Below, in pieces: positions 15,626 to 24,353 of a stretch of 64,000 nucleotides of DNA. Origin of the DNA: an uncultured Mycoplasmatota bacterium (GTDB lineage: Bacteria; Bacillota_I; Bacilli_A; RF39; UBA660); contig UREA01000003.1 in NCBI GenBank assembly GCA_900546715.1, positions 1 to 64,000 on the forward strand, in the 5' to 3' direction. How positions within the stretch are numbered: position 1 is the stretch's first letter; the number at the start of each line of letters is the position of its first letter. The position numbers and the translations under genes were made by a program. The notes beneath the pieces were generated by a model, which made no database searches, was not told where the DNA came from, and saw only the letters and a program-made list of their open reading frames with translations.

Positions 15626-17362
15626 ATGGCTTATATAAGTGAAGAAGAATTAAATAATATAAGAAGCAATGCTGATATTGTGGATGTAATAAGTGATTAC
15701 CTAGATTTAAAACAAAGGGGACGAAACTATGTTGCGGTTTGTCCTTTTCATGATGACCATTCTCCAAGTTTAGTAGTCTCTCGTGAACGCCAAATGTTTA
15801 CTTGTTTTACTTGTAAAACCAGTGGTAATGTATTTTCATTTGTTATGAAATATGAAAATGTCTCTTTCCCCGAAGCGGTTCAAACTGTTGCTAAAAAAAT
15901 TGGCTATACTTTAAAAGGAGACTTTAATAATTTTAAAGAAAGTAAATATAAAAAAGAATTTGAAATAATGGATTTTACAACAAAATATTACTCAAATAAT
16001 ATAAATACATCATCAGGTATAAATGCTTTAAAATACCTAGAAGATCGGGGAATAACTAAAGATATAATTAAAGAATTTAATATTGGGCTTGCTCTTGATA
16101 AAAAAGATGACTTATATAATATTTTAATTAAGAAAAATTATTCTTTAGAAGATTTATCAGATTTGGGTTTAGTTAATAAAATTAATTTAAATGTTTATGA
16201 TACCTTTATAAATAGAATAATGATACCTATTGAAAACTTACAAGGTAATGTAGTAGGTTTTACTGGGCGTATTTATAATGGTGAAGAAGACACTGCCAAA
16301 TACTTAAATACCAAAGAAACTAAAATATTTAAAAAGGGAAGTATCCTATTTAATTATCACAATGCTCGTAATGCTATTAGAGAGACCAAAGTTGTTGTTG
16401 TAGTTGAAGGTAATATGGATGCAATAACATTAAGCTCTAAAGGCATTAAAAATGTTGTAGCTCTAATGGGTGTTGCAATGTCACAAGTGCAAATAGATAC
16501 ATTAAAAAAATTAAATGTGCCCATAATATTAATGCTTGATAATGATTCTGCGGGCCTTGATGCAACTCTTAAAAATGGTGAACTTTTAAGAAAAGCAGGA
16601 ATAGATACTAGAGTTGTTAGGTTGAGTGGTGCAAAAGATCCTGATGAATACATTAGAGCTAAAGGAGTAGATGCTCTAAAAGATAACATTAAGCATGCGA
16701 TAAGTTTCCTAGATTTTTTACTTGAACATTTAAAGCAAGATTTGGATTTAAATAATATAACAGACTTAAAAAAGTATATAAATAATGTAATTTCTCATAT
16801 AAATTACGAAGATGACTTGACAAAACAGCTAATTATATCTAAAATAAGCAAGGATTATCTTATTGATGAACAAATTCTCATCGGAGAATTAAATATAAAT
16901 CCGAAGAAGGAAGTTGTTAAAAAAGAAGAAAAGAGAGAAGTAATACCTAAAGTAAGCAAATATCACAAAGCCGTAAGTAAAATACTTTACATGATGATGC
17001 TTGATAATAAATATATTACAATATATAAAAATAAACTTGGGTATTTTAAAGAAAAAATTGAAAGGGTTGTTGCTAGTGAGATAGTATATTATAATAGTGA
17101 ACATGAAAATATTAATATTGCAGACTTTATTACTTATATAACAAATAATGAAGAAATAAGTAATTATGTAAGTAAAATAATAAGTGAAAATAAGAACACT
17201 ACAGATAGTGTTTCAGAGTTTAATGATTGTGTTGATGCAGTACTTAAGATACTAAAAGAAGATGAAATAAAAGAATTAAAGAGTAAAATAGTAAAAGAAT
17301 TAGATATGGATAAAAAAGTTGAGTTAATGAATAAACTCATGGAATTAAAGAAGGAAGTGTGA
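15626..17362 (+). CDS. dnaG: DNA primase
   Basis: Synthesises RNA primers at the replication fork. At 578 residues it has full length. The CHC2 zinc ribbon has C39, H42, C60 and C63 (AVCPFHDDHSPSLVVSRERQ, then FTCFTCKTSG). The TOPRIM core has VVVEGNMDAI, then VALMGVAMSQ and LMLDNDSAGLDA. The RNA polymerase domain motif FTGRIYNGEED precedes it. The C-terminal ~150 residues are the helical DnaB-interacting region and are Lys/Glu/Asn rich. It is first in dnaG-rpoD-trmK, the conserved Firmicutes order, and rpoD begins 2 nt after its TGA. Confidence 0.97.
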   Translation: MAYISEEELNNIRSNADIVDVISDYLDLKQRGRNYVAVCPFHDDHSPSLVVSRERQMFTCFTCKTSGNVFSFVMKYENVSFPEAVQTVAKKIGYTLKGDFNNFKESKYKKEFEIMDFTTKYYSNNINTSSGINALKYLEDRGITKDIIKEFNIGLALDKKDDLYNILIKKNYSLEDLSDLGLVNKINLNVYDTFINRIMIPIENLQGNVVGFTGRIYNGEEDTAKYLNTKETKIFKKGSILFNYHNARNAIRETKVVVVVEGNMDAITLSSKGIKNVVALMGVAMSQVQIDTLKKLNVPIILMLDNDSAGLDATLKNGELLRKAGIDTRVVRLSGAKDPDEYIRAKGVDALKDNIKHAISFLDFLLEHLKQDLDLNNITDLKKYINNVISHINYEDDLTKQLIISKISKDYLIDEQILIGELNINPKKEVVKKEEKREVIPKVSKYHKAVSKILYMMMLDNKYITIYKNKLGYFKEKIERVVASEIVYYNSEHENINIADFITYITNNEEISNYVSKIISENKNTTDSVSEFNDCVDAVLKILKEDEIKELKSKIVKELDMDKKVELMNKLMELKKEV

Positions 17363-17364
17363 AT

Positions 17365-18471
17365 ATGAACGAAATAAAAACTTTAGAAGAAAGAGAACAA
17401 AGTTTAATTGAAAAAGGTAAAAAGAAAGGTTTTATAACTTATGAAGAATTAGCTTTAGAATTAAAAGGCCTAGATATTGATAGTGATGCCCTAGATAATT
17501 TATATAATAAGTTAGTTGAAGCAAATATTTCTGTTGTAACTGAAGAAGATGTAGATTCATCAACTGGAGAAGTAAAAGTAAAACCTAAAGAAGAAGCGGA
17601 AGAAATTATTTTAGATGATGAAGATATCACAAAAGACATGAATATCAATGACCCCGTTAGAATGTATTTAAAAGAAATAGGTCGTATTTCTCTTTTATCA
17701 AGTGACGAAGAAATGGAAATATCTCAAAGAGTTGCTGCTGGGGATGAAGATGCTAAAAGAATTTTAGCCGAATCTAACCTTCGTTTAGTTGTATCAATTG
17801 CAAAACGTTATGTAGGTCGTGGTTTACTTTTTCTTGATTTAATTCAAGAAGGAAATATTGGTTTAATGAAAGCTGTTGAAAAATTCGACTATGACAAAGG
17901 TTATAAATTCTCAACTTATGCAACATGGTGGATTAGACAAGCAATAACTAGAGCTCTAGCAGATCAAGCAAGAACTATTCGTGTTCCTGTTCACATGGTT
18001 GAAACAATTAATAAAATGTCTCGAGTTCAAAGACAACTTACTCTAGAACTTAACAGAGAACCTAGTGCTGAAGAAATAGCTGAAAAAATGAAAGTTCCTG
18101 TAGATAAGGTAAGAGAAGTCATGAAAATAAGCCAAGAACCGGTTTCTCTAGAAACACCAATCGGGGAAGAAGAAGATTCCCATCTTGGAGATTTTCTAAA
18201 AGATGAATCAAGTCTTTCTCCAGAAGAATATACCGAAAATGAAATATTAAAAGAAGAAATAAAAGAAGTATTAATGTCTCTTCAAGCAAGAGAACAAGAA
18301 GTACTAGAGTTAAGATTTGGTTTAATCGATGGAACTTGTCATACTCTTGAAGAAGTAGGTAAGAAATTTAATGTAACAAGAGAAAGAATTCGTCAAATTG
18401 AAGCTAAAGCTCTAAGAAAATTAAGACATCCTTCTCGTGCTAAAAAATTAAAGGATTTCCTAGAAGAATGA
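17365..18471 (+). CDS. rpoD: Primary RNA polymerase sigma factor
   Basis: The housekeeping sigma (SigA/RpoD), 368 residues. Region 1.1 is at 1-~75. Region 1.2-2 has NDPVRMYLKEIGRI, LAESNLRLVVSIAKRYVGRG, LDLIQEGNIGLMKAVEKFD and FSTYATWWIRQAITRALADQ. Region 3 starts at RTIRVPVHMVETI. Region 4 ends in VTRERIRQIEAKALRKLRHP. All -10 and -35 recognition helices are intact, consistent with the TTGACA/TATAAT promoters seen here. The ATG at 17365 is chosen over an upstream GTG by the AAGGAAG site. It overlaps trmK by 4 nt (ATGA). Confidence 0.98.
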   Translation: MNEIKTLEEREQSLIEKGKKKGFITYEELALELKGLDIDSDALDNLYNKLVEANISVVTEEDVDSSTGEVKVKPKEEAEEIILDDEDITKDMNINDPVRMYLKEIGRISLLSSDEEMEISQRVAAGDEDAKRILAESNLRLVVSIAKRYVGRGLLFLDLIQEGNIGLMKAVEKFDYDKGYKFSTYATWWIRQAITRALADQARTIRVPVHMVETINKMSRVQRQLTLELNREPSAEEIAEKMKVPVDKVREVMKISQEPVSLETPIGEEEDSHLGDFLKDESSLSPEEYTENEILKEEIKEVLMSLQAREQEVLELRFGLIDGTCHTLEEVGKKFNVTRERIRQIEAKALRKLRHPSRAKKLKDFLEE

Positions 18472-19070
18472 AACTTCCTGATAGATTACAAACTATTGTA
18501 GATTTAGTACCAAAAAACAGTAAAGTAATAGATATTGGAACGGATCATGCATACGTTCCAATCTATTTATATTTAAATAATATAACAAAAAATATTACAG
18601 CAACAGATATATCAAGTAATGTTTTAAAAAGTACATACAATAATTTAAAAAAATATAATTTAGAAGATAAAATAAAATTAATTCAAAGTAATGGCTTCAA
18701 AAACATTACAGAAACCTATGATTTAGCCATTATTGCAGGAATGGGTACTCATACTATAATAGATATATTAAAGACTAAAAACTTACCTAAAACCCTTATT
18801 ATATCAAGTAATAATGATCATCATATATTAAGAGAACATCTAAATAACATAAATTATAAATTAGATAAAGAAATAGCAATACTTGACAATAATAAATACT
18901 ATTTAATAATGTATTATGTTTATGGTAAAGAAAATTTATCAAAAGAAGAAATATTATTTGGTAAATCAAATAATAATGATTATTATAATTATTTATCTAA
19001 TTTATATTCTAAATACCCTAAATATAAAGAATATTTAGAATTATTGGAAAAATACCGGAGCAGATTGTGA
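18468..19070 (+). CDS. trmK: tRNA (adenine22-N1)-methyltransferase
   Basis: A SAM-dependent enzyme that forms m1A22 in tRNA (YqfN/TrmK family). It is 200 residues. Motif I is KVIDIGTDHAYVPIYL, followed by ATDISSNVLK and DLAIIAGMGTHTIIDIL (the GMG motif of the family). The C-terminal helical region is Lys/Tyr rich. ATGA overlap with rpoD gives translational coupling, and the sigA-trmK order matches B. subtilis. A terminator overlaps its stop codon. Confidence 0.93.
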   Translation: MKLPDRLQTIVDLVPKNSKVIDIGTDHAYVPIYLYLNNITKNITATDISSNVLKSTYNNLKKYNLEDKIKLIQSNGFKNITETYDLAIIAGMGTHTIIDILKTKNLPKTLIISSNNDHHILREHLNNINYKLDKEIAILDNNKYYLIMYYVYGKENLSKEEILFGKSNNNDYYNYLSNLYSKYPKYKEYLELLEKYRSRL

Positions 19071-19325
19071 TTCATATGTCACAGTCTTTTTTTCTTCTGG
19101 AGTAACTTCAATAGTAGTCTTATTATTACTTGTACTATTACTTGTATTATTACTATTATTATTTACTTTTAATTCTTGTAATACACTCATTACTTTTCTA
19201 GCACTACCTATCATTGGTTTTATTTCCCTATAAAGGGGAATAGCTTGATTAATTATACCAAGGCCTTTTGATATACCTCCAAGAACACTAGATAGAGTAA
19301 TACCACTTCTTACAGCTCCAAACAT
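19041..19325 (-). CDS. YqfQ/VrrA-like small protein
   Basis: A 94-residue protein with a Gly/Ile-rich N-terminal half (LGGISKGLGIINQAIPLYRE, then IKPMIGSARK). A low-complexity Asn/Ser/Thr linker and an acidic tail follow. The pattern and position beside rpoD-trmK match YqfQ-like proteins of Bacilli, where yqfQ lies just after trmK. Some relatives are linked to spore or surface structures; here that is only context. AGGTGAT precedes the ATG. Its 3' end overlaps trmK on the other strand by 30 nt. Confidence 0.6.
   Translation of the reverse strand: MFGAVRSGITLSSVLGGISKGLGIINQAIPLYREIKPMIGSARKVMSVLQELKVNNNSNNTSNSTSNNKTTIEVTPEEKKTVTYESQSAPVFFQ
19060..19093 (+). terminator. Terminator of the dnaG-rpoD-trmK operon
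   Basis: AGATTGTGA paired with TCACAGTCT, then T7. It overlaps both the trmK stop and the convergent yqfQ-like 3' end. Confidence 0.75.
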
Positions 19326-19330
19326 AGATT

Positions 19331-19348
19331 ATCACCTATAAAATTATA
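19331..19348 (-). promoter_or_regulatory. yqfQ-like promoter, short leader
   Basis: A minus-strand TATAAT (19343-19348) lies a few nt before AGGTGAT (19331-19337). The ATG is at 19325. The predicted leader is about 11 nt. Confidence 0.45.
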
Positions 19349-19368
19349 TGCATAAAAAAAGAAATATG

Positions 19369-19602
19369 TTATAAAATTCCTCCATATTTTCTTTCTATTC
19401 CTCTATATTGTTCTTGTGTAATTTTACCAGATATTAATAAGTTTTTAGCCCAAGATTCTATTCCGTCATAACAAGAATAGTACCAAATAAAATCATTTTC
19501 CTTATCATATTTTTCCAAATCTTTAATTTCTTCCTTCATACCCTTAGGCAATGATTCTTCATCAAACACAATAGAATCATCAATAAAATTTCGTTCACTC
19601 AT
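19369..19602 (-). CDS. Hypothetical protein, 77 aa
   Basis: I do not recognise this protein. It is soluble and acidic, with an aromatic cluster (DFIWYYSCYDGIESWAKNLL) and a C-terminal tail ITQEQYRGIERKYGGIL. AAGGAGTGAT precedes the ATG at 19602, so the three upstream codons (GTG ATT ACA) are not used. It sits between the yqfQ-like gene and an XRE gene, all on the minus strand. The 'GKITxEQYxxIxxKYG' tail resembles short-helix tails of phage or plasmid small proteins, but that is weak. Confidence 0.65.
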   Translation of the reverse strand: MSERNFIDDSIVFDEESLPKGMKEEIKDLEKYDKENDFIWYYSCYDGIESWAKNLLISGKITQEQYRGIERKYGGIL

Positions 19603-19655
19603 TGTAATCACTCCTTGCTAAAATTATAGCAAAAAAGTATTAAAAAAGAAATAAC

Positions 19656-19850
19656 TTATGCTATTTCTTTAATTATTTTAACAACATCTTCGCAACTTAT
19701 CTCAAGTATTTCAATAAGTAGTTTTAATGTCTTTAAACTAGGTCTACTTTCACCACTTTCAATTCTTTGTACTTGTCTAGGTGTAATATTTAAAAGTTCT
19801 GCTAGTTCTTCTTGAGTAATATTCTTTTTTATCCTATATTCTTTTAGCAT
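19656..19850 (-). CDS. XRE-family repressor, 64 aa
   Basis: A minimal HTH_3 protein in which nearly all 64 residues are the DNA-binding domain (LKEYRIKKNITQEELAELLN, then ITPRQVQRIESGESRPSLKT and LIEILEI). AGGTGAT precedes the start. It is divergent from surface gene P2. Four copies of a 13-bp dyad lie between them, the first over this gene's own -10 region. Autorepression plus repression of P2 is the simplest reading. The arrangement mirrors XRE-P1 at 1696. Confidence 0.88.
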   Translation of the reverse strand: MLKEYRIKKNITQEELAELLNITPRQVQRIESGESRPSLKTLKLLIEILEISCEDVVKIIKEIA

Positions 19851-19863
19851 TCTAAATCACCTA

Positions 19864-19971
19864 GACATATAATGTCATATATTAACTTAAACTTCCACGA
19901 CATTTTGTGTCAATTTTTTATTGACATCAAATGTCATATGAAATATAATTAGAATATAGACGCGGAATGTC
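19864..19971. promoter_or_regulatory. Four-copy operator array between XRE gene and P2
   Basis: Copies of GACATnnnATGTC lie at 19864-19876 (ata centre, perfect), 19899-19911 (GACATtttGTGTC, one mismatch), 19923-19935 (caa centre, perfect) and 19959-19971 (GACGCggaATGTC, two mismatches). Start-to-start distances are 35, 24 and 36 nt. Copy 3 overlaps the -35 of the P2 promoter. Copy 4 lies in its leader. Confidence 0.75.
19921..19949 (+). promoter_or_regulatory. P2 promoter, perfect consensus
   Basis: TTGACA (19921-19926), 17 nt, TATAAT (19944-19949). Such a strong promoter buried in operators suggests tight on/off control of P2. Confidence 0.8.
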
Positions 19972-19983
19972 GTGAGGTGTGAT

Positions 19984-21741
19984 ATGAAGGAGAAAAAAAT
20001 AATATTAATTGGAATAAGTAGTGTATTTGTAATGGCTTTACTAATTACAACATTAACACTTACTTTAGGTGGTGATAATGATAATGTATTATTAAGCGAT
20101 AATGCAAATGATAAAAATTTAATTAACAATTCATTTTTAACCTTAATGTTAGAACAAAGTGATGGAACATATAAAGAATCAACTTCTAATACATGGCCAA
20201 GTGGTAATTATGCTTTTAATGAAACATTAAGCAGGTGTGAAAATGGGGGAGAACTAAAGTGGGATAGAGAAAAAGGCATAGTAAATCTACTTAGTAATAA
20301 ATCAGATGCTTGTTATGTATATTTTGATTTATATAATGCAGTAGAAATTACTGATGTAAATACAACAAAAACAACAAATAGTGTTACTCTAACAGTAACA
20401 GTAGAAGCAGGAGAAAATCCAATAGCAACATATTATTTTAGTATGGATGGTGGTAATAGTTATCAAGAAAGTAATACCAACACTTATACATTTAGTAATC
20501 TTGATAATGGAACAACATATACTTTTCAAGTGTATGTTGTAGATACAGAAGGTTATGAATCAAATGAAGAAGTAATAGAAGTAACTACAGATAACTATGT
20601 AAATCCTGTTGTTAATAGTGTAACAGCAACAAGTGTAACAAATAATACAATAACAGTAAGTGTATCAGCAAGTGCGGGAACAAATGCAATAGGAACATAT
20701 ATGTATTCCATAAATAATGGTTCATACACAAGTTCAAGTAGTAATACTCATACATTTAGTGGACTTTCTGCCGGAACAAGTTATACAATAAAGGTAAAAG
20801 TAAAAGATACAAACAACATAGAATCAAGTGAATATACAATAATCACAAAAACAGAAGATACAGTATTATTAGCAGATTATATAAAGAGTAAATATACAAG
20901 CCAAAGCTCAAATGGACTTTATTATCATACAAGTTCACTAGCAAATTCAGCAGGAGATAATAGCTATAGGTATGCCGGAGCAAATCCAAATAACTATGTG
21001 TGTTTTGGTTCAAGTGCAGCGACATGCCCAAGCAATAATCTGTACCGAATAATTGGTGTTTTTGGAGATGAAGTAAAATTAATCATGGCAGATTATCCAA
21101 CAACGAGTCAAACAGGAACAATAGGAGCATATTTTGACACATATTCAAGGGTAGGATTGAGTTCTAGTAATTATAAAGGAAATCAAAGCTTATCATCAGT
21201 AGGAACATATTATTGGAATCGGAATCCAAGCGGAAGCAATACATGGAGTAGTAGCAGTTTGGTAACAACAAACTTAAATACAACATTTTTAAATAATATA
21301 AGTTCGATATGGAGAAACAAAATAGCTGACAAAACGTGGTTTGTAAATGGATATGGTACATATAATGCAACTCCAAAAGAATTTTATAATGCAGAAAGTA
21401 GTGGAACGACATGGAGTGGAAAGGTAGGATTAATATATGTAAGTGATTACGGATATGCAGCAAGTAATAGTTTATGGTCAACAATTATGGGTTCTTATTA
21501 TAAATCGTCAATAACAAGTAATAATTGGATGTATATGGGATTAGACGAATGGACAATTTCCCGGTGTTCTAGTAGTAATAGCTATGCATACCGAGTAAAT
21601 AATTCTGGCAATGTATACTACCATTACAGTGATTACTTGTATTACCGATATTATGCTATCCGTCCTTGTTTCTACCTCATCTCATCAACTCAATATGTCA
21701 GCGGATCAGGAACTCAATCTGACCCAATTCGCATAAATTAA
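19984..21741 (+). CDS. Surface protein P2: anchored, two fibronectin-III repeats, Tyr-rich variable C-terminus
   Basis: A 585-residue anchored protein. A Lys-rich start and one hydrophobic segment (~5-27) are followed by the shared module (SFLTLMLEQSDGTYKES, C..GGEL, SDACYVYFDLY). Two fibronectin-III-like repeats end in SGLSAGTSYTIKVKVKD. The C-terminal domain has YYHTSSLANSAGDNSYRYAG and finishes WTISR..., RVNNSGNV, a Tyr-rich loop, YAIRPCFYL and SDPIRIN. The loop YYHYSDYLYYRYYA is unlike P1 and P3. The ATG at 19984 follows GAGGTGTGAT. PilC and prepilin-peptidase genes follow after a terminator. No sortase motif is seen. Adhesin or receptor function is inferred from architecture only. Confidence 0.88.
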   Translation: MKEKKIILIGISSVFVMALLITTLTLTLGGDNDNVLLSDNANDKNLINNSFLTLMLEQSDGTYKESTSNTWPSGNYAFNETLSRCENGGELKWDREKGIVNLLSNKSDACYVYFDLYNAVEITDVNTTKTTNSVTLTVTVEAGENPIATYYFSMDGGNSYQESNTNTYTFSNLDNGTTYTFQVYVVDTEGYESNEEVIEVTTDNYVNPVVNSVTATSVTNNTITVSVSASAGTNAIGTYMYSINNGSYTSSSSNTHTFSGLSAGTSYTIKVKVKDTNNIESSEYTIITKTEDTVLLADYIKSKYTSQSSNGLYYHTSSLANSAGDNSYRYAGANPNNYVCFGSSAATCPSNNLYRIIGVFGDEVKLIMADYPTTSQTGTIGAYFDTYSRVGLSSSNYKGNQSLSSVGTYYWNRNPSGSNTWSSSSLVTTNLNTTFLNNISSIWRNKIADKTWFVNGYGTYNATPKEFYNAESSGTTWSGKVGLIYVSDYGYAASNSLWSTIMGSYYKSSITSNNWMYMGLDEWTISRCSSSNSYAYRVNNSGNVYYHYSDYLYYRYYAIRPCFYLISSTQYVSGSGTQSDPIRIN

Positions 21742-21764
21742 TAAAATTTAACATAATTTAACAT

Positions 21765-21792
21765 AACTAATTGTAATTAGTTGTGTTTTTTG
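21765..21792 (+). terminator. Terminator after P2
   Basis: AACTAATT/AATTAGTT with a GT loop, then GTGTTTTTT. It separates P2 from the PilC-like gene. Confidence 0.7.
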
Positions 21793-21824
21793 ATATACTT
21801 AATTATAGTAAAGGATAGGTTAAT

Positions 21825-23417
21825 ATGTTAGAGATAACTCAAGATGATAAAAAACTGAAACAAAAGAATCATACAAGTTTTACAGAAGTATTTAGAATGA
21901 TTTATATAATTATATATAACATATTTTATTTTGCCATTTTAGGGGCTAAATTTGTTTTTGTAGATATATGGGTTACATTATTTACTGGAGCAAGTTATCA
22001 AGTAGATAGAACTTATCAAAAAACTAAAAAACACTTTGAGTCAGAAGAAGAAAAAATATATGAAATGACTAAAAGCAAAGCTAAGAAACAAAAAATATAT
22101 AAATATAATGCTAAAACTCTAGCTAAACTTGAAGAACAAAAGAAACAATTACTTCTTGATTTACAAACTGCTGGAGCAACAAGAAGTAAAGTACCTCACA
22201 TCTATCGTTATAAAGCGAAAGATAAGAATGGACGAATTATAACTGGTACAATGAATGGATATTCTAAACTAGATATTAATTCTTATTTACTTAATGAAGG
22301 CTATGATGTATACGAAATAAAAACAACACCATTTTATGATTTTATGTATCAAAAATCAGGATTTTTTGGAACTCCAAAAATGTCTACCAAAGATCTAATA
22401 TTTTGGTTAACTCAATTATCAACCTATATTAAAGCTGGTATAACATTAAGTGAAGCCGTAAAAATACTTACTAATCAAATGGGTAAAAACAAATCACGCA
22501 GAGATGCATTTAAAGCTATTTCATATGAACTTACTTTAGGAGAATCTTTTTCTAATGCCTTAGCTAAACAAGGTAACATGTTTCCAGCACTTTTAATTAA
22601 TATGATTAAAGCTGCTGAAGCAAGTGGTACACTTATAGAAACATTAGATGATATGTCAAATTATTACTCAGAAATTTATGAAACTAGAAAACAAATGGTT
22701 AGTGCTATGACTTATCCTGCAATAGTAATGGTTTTTTCAATTGCAGTTATTATATTCATATTAGTATATGTTGTACCACAATTTACACAAATTTATGCAG
22801 AAAATGATGCACCAATTGCAGGTATTACCAAAATAGTTATAGATGCTAGTACCTTTATTAAAAATGAATGGTATATTATTTTAGCTATTGTTGTATTAGT
22901 AATTGTAACTATTGTTGTATTATATAAATATGTAAAAGCATTTAGGACCTATATGCAAGTCTTTTTAATGCATTTACCAGTTATTAAAGATGTTATCATT
23001 TATAATGAAATGACTATATTTACGAAAACATTTGCATCCCTGCTTCGTAATAATGTCTTTATTACTGATAGTATGGATATTTTAAGTAAAATAACTAATA
23101 ATGAAATATATAAAGCGATTCTTTATAAAACTATTAATAATATAGTTAAAGGTGAAAAAATATCAGAAGCTTTTAAAGATCACTGGGCAGTACCTGATGT
23201 TGCTTATTACATGATAGTTACTGGTGAATCAACCGGAGATCTAGCAACAATGATGCAAAAGGTAAGTGAATATTATCAATTATTACACAAAAATATAATT
23301 AATAATTTAAAAGCATTTATTGAACCCGTTATGATTGCCTTTTTAGCGGTAGTTGTTGGGTTAATTATAATTGCAGTAATTGTACCAATGTTTGGTATGT
23401 ATGAACAAATTCAATAG
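21825..23417 (+). CDS. Type IV pilus / type II secretion inner-membrane platform protein (PilC/GspF)
   Basis: The polytopic platform protein on which pilin-like fibres are assembled. At 530 residues it is ~130 longer than usual. The extra N-terminal part has a hydrophobic segment (IIYNIFYFAILGAKFVFVDI) and a Lys/Glu-rich helix. The GspF N-domain (YRYKAKDKNGRIITGTMNG) follows, then two GspF/T2SSF repeats (LSTYIKAGITLSEAVKIL with ASGTLIETLDDMSNYY; FASLLRNNVFITDSMDIL with TGESTGDLATMMQKVSEYY). Three membrane segments end in IAVIVPMFGMYEQI. The prepilin peptidase follows 12 nt later. No assembly ATPase or clear prepilin is in the window. Confidence 0.92.
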   Translation: MLEITQDDKKLKQKNHTSFTEVFRMIYIIIYNIFYFAILGAKFVFVDIWVTLFTGASYQVDRTYQKTKKHFESEEEKIYEMTKSKAKKQKIYKYNAKTLAKLEEQKKQLLLDLQTAGATRSKVPHIYRYKAKDKNGRIITGTMNGYSKLDINSYLLNEGYDVYEIKTTPFYDFMYQKSGFFGTPKMSTKDLIFWLTQLSTYIKAGITLSEAVKILTNQMGKNKSRRDAFKAISYELTLGESFSNALAKQGNMFPALLINMIKAAEASGTLIETLDDMSNYYSEIYETRKQMVSAMTYPAIVMVFSIAVIIFILVYVVPQFTQIYAENDAPIAGITKIVIDASTFIKNEWYIILAIVVLVIVTIVVLYKYVKAFRTYMQVFLMHLPVIKDVIIYNEMTIFTKTFASLLRNNVFITDSMDILSKITNNEIYKAILYKTINNIVKGEKISEAFKDHWAVPDVAYYMIVTGESTGDLATMMQKVSEYYQLLHKNIINNLKAFIEPVMIAFLAVVVGLIIIAVIVPMFGMYEQIQ

Positions 23418-23429
23418 GGAGTTTTATTT

Positions 23430-24185
23430 ATGGCAGTATTAATGTTTATTTTAGGAAGCATAATGGGATCTTTTTACTATTGTATAGGTATAAGACTTCC
23501 CAAAGGAGAAAATGCTTTAACCTCTAGAAGTCATTGCGATAATTGTGGTTACACTTTAAAATGGTATAATTTAATACCTCTTTTTTCTTATACCTTCCAA
23601 AAAGGAAAATGTACTAAATGCCACAAAAAAATTTCTAGTGGTCACTTTTGGTGTGAACTAGCTACATCTCTTTTGTTTATGCTTACTAGTCTTTATTTTC
23701 CTATTGGTTACAATTTTTTTGTTGGTTTAATAATTAGTTCTTTATTAATAATTATATTTGTAAGTGATTTTAAATATATGATAATTTTAGATTCACCTTT
23801 AATTATATCTAGTATTTTAATAATCATTTTAAAATTTATATATTATGATCCAATAGATGTATTAATTAGTTTAATTAGTGGTTTATGTCTATTTTTAGTC
23901 ATGATTTTAATCTACAAACTAGGAAACTTCGCTTTTAAAAAAGAATCTCTTGGTGGGGGAGATATCAAATTTTCTTTTTTAATGGGTTTAATACTAGATT
24001 TTAAAATTGGTTTAGTAGCTTTAGTATTATCAGTATTTTTAGCATTACCTTATGCTGTAGCCTCATTAGAGCTCAAAAAAAATAGTGAATTTCCCTATGG
24101 TCCATTTTTAGCTGGAGCCTTATTTATAGTATTCTTTCACTATGATAAATTTGTCTTATTAGTAGAGTTTTTATTTAATTTCTAA
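23430..24185 (+). CDS. Prepilin peptidase (PilD/ComC type)
   Basis: A membrane aspartyl protease that cleaves and often methylates prepilin leaders. It is 251 residues. The cytoplasmic N-domain has two zinc pairs, CDNCGYTLKW and CTKCHKKISSGHFWCE. The catalytic aspartates lie in FVSDFKYMIILDSP and GGGDIKFSFLMG (the GxGD motif). About seven membrane segments follow. GGGAG precedes the ATG. Coupled to the PilC-like gene, it implies a pseudopilus, competence or type IV pilus system whose other parts lie elsewhere. Confidence 0.95.
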   Translation: MAVLMFILGSIMGSFYYCIGIRLPKGENALTSRSHCDNCGYTLKWYNLIPLFSYTFQKGKCTKCHKKISSGHFWCELATSLLFMLTSLYFPIGYNFFVGLIISSLLIIIFVSDFKYMIILDSPLIISSILIIILKFIYYDPIDVLISLISGLCLFLVMILIYKLGNFAFKKESLGGGDIKFSFLMGLILDFKIGLVALVLSVFLALPYAVASLELKKNSEFPYGPFLAGALFIVFFHYDKFVLLVEFLFNF

Positions 24186-24274
24186 ATAATATAAACAAGT
24201 ATTCCCGCAACAACACTACCAACCATTAATAAAAGCATAATCCAAACAGCAATCTTTTGCACTTTTTTATTCAT
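24182..24274 (-). CDS. 30-residue DUF4044-like membrane peptide
   Basis: A tiny gene on the opposite strand. Its start follows AAAGGAG. The product begins MNKKVQKIAVWIMLLLMVGS and is one membrane helix after a basic end. It resembles DUF4044 small membrane proteins of Firmicutes (by eye). Its stop overlaps the prepilin-peptidase stop on the other strand. Similar peptides are widespread and of unknown role. The strong ribosome site and the basic-plus-helix design support a real gene. Confidence 0.6.
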   Translation of the reverse strand: MNKKVQKIAVWIMLLLMVGSVVAGILVYII

Positions 24275-24333
24275 GTTTTTCTCCTTTCAAAATTAACTAT
24301 TAATAATTTATCATATTTTCACCATTTTTTCAA

Positions 24334-24350
24334 TATAATTAAGTGGTGAT
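24334..24350 (+). promoter_or_regulatory. spoIIM-like promoter, near-leaderless
   Basis: TATAAT (24334-24339) is only 5 nt from GGTGAT (24345-24350). The ATG is at 24354. The predicted leader is about 8 nt. Confidence 0.5.
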
Positions 24351-24353
24351 AAT

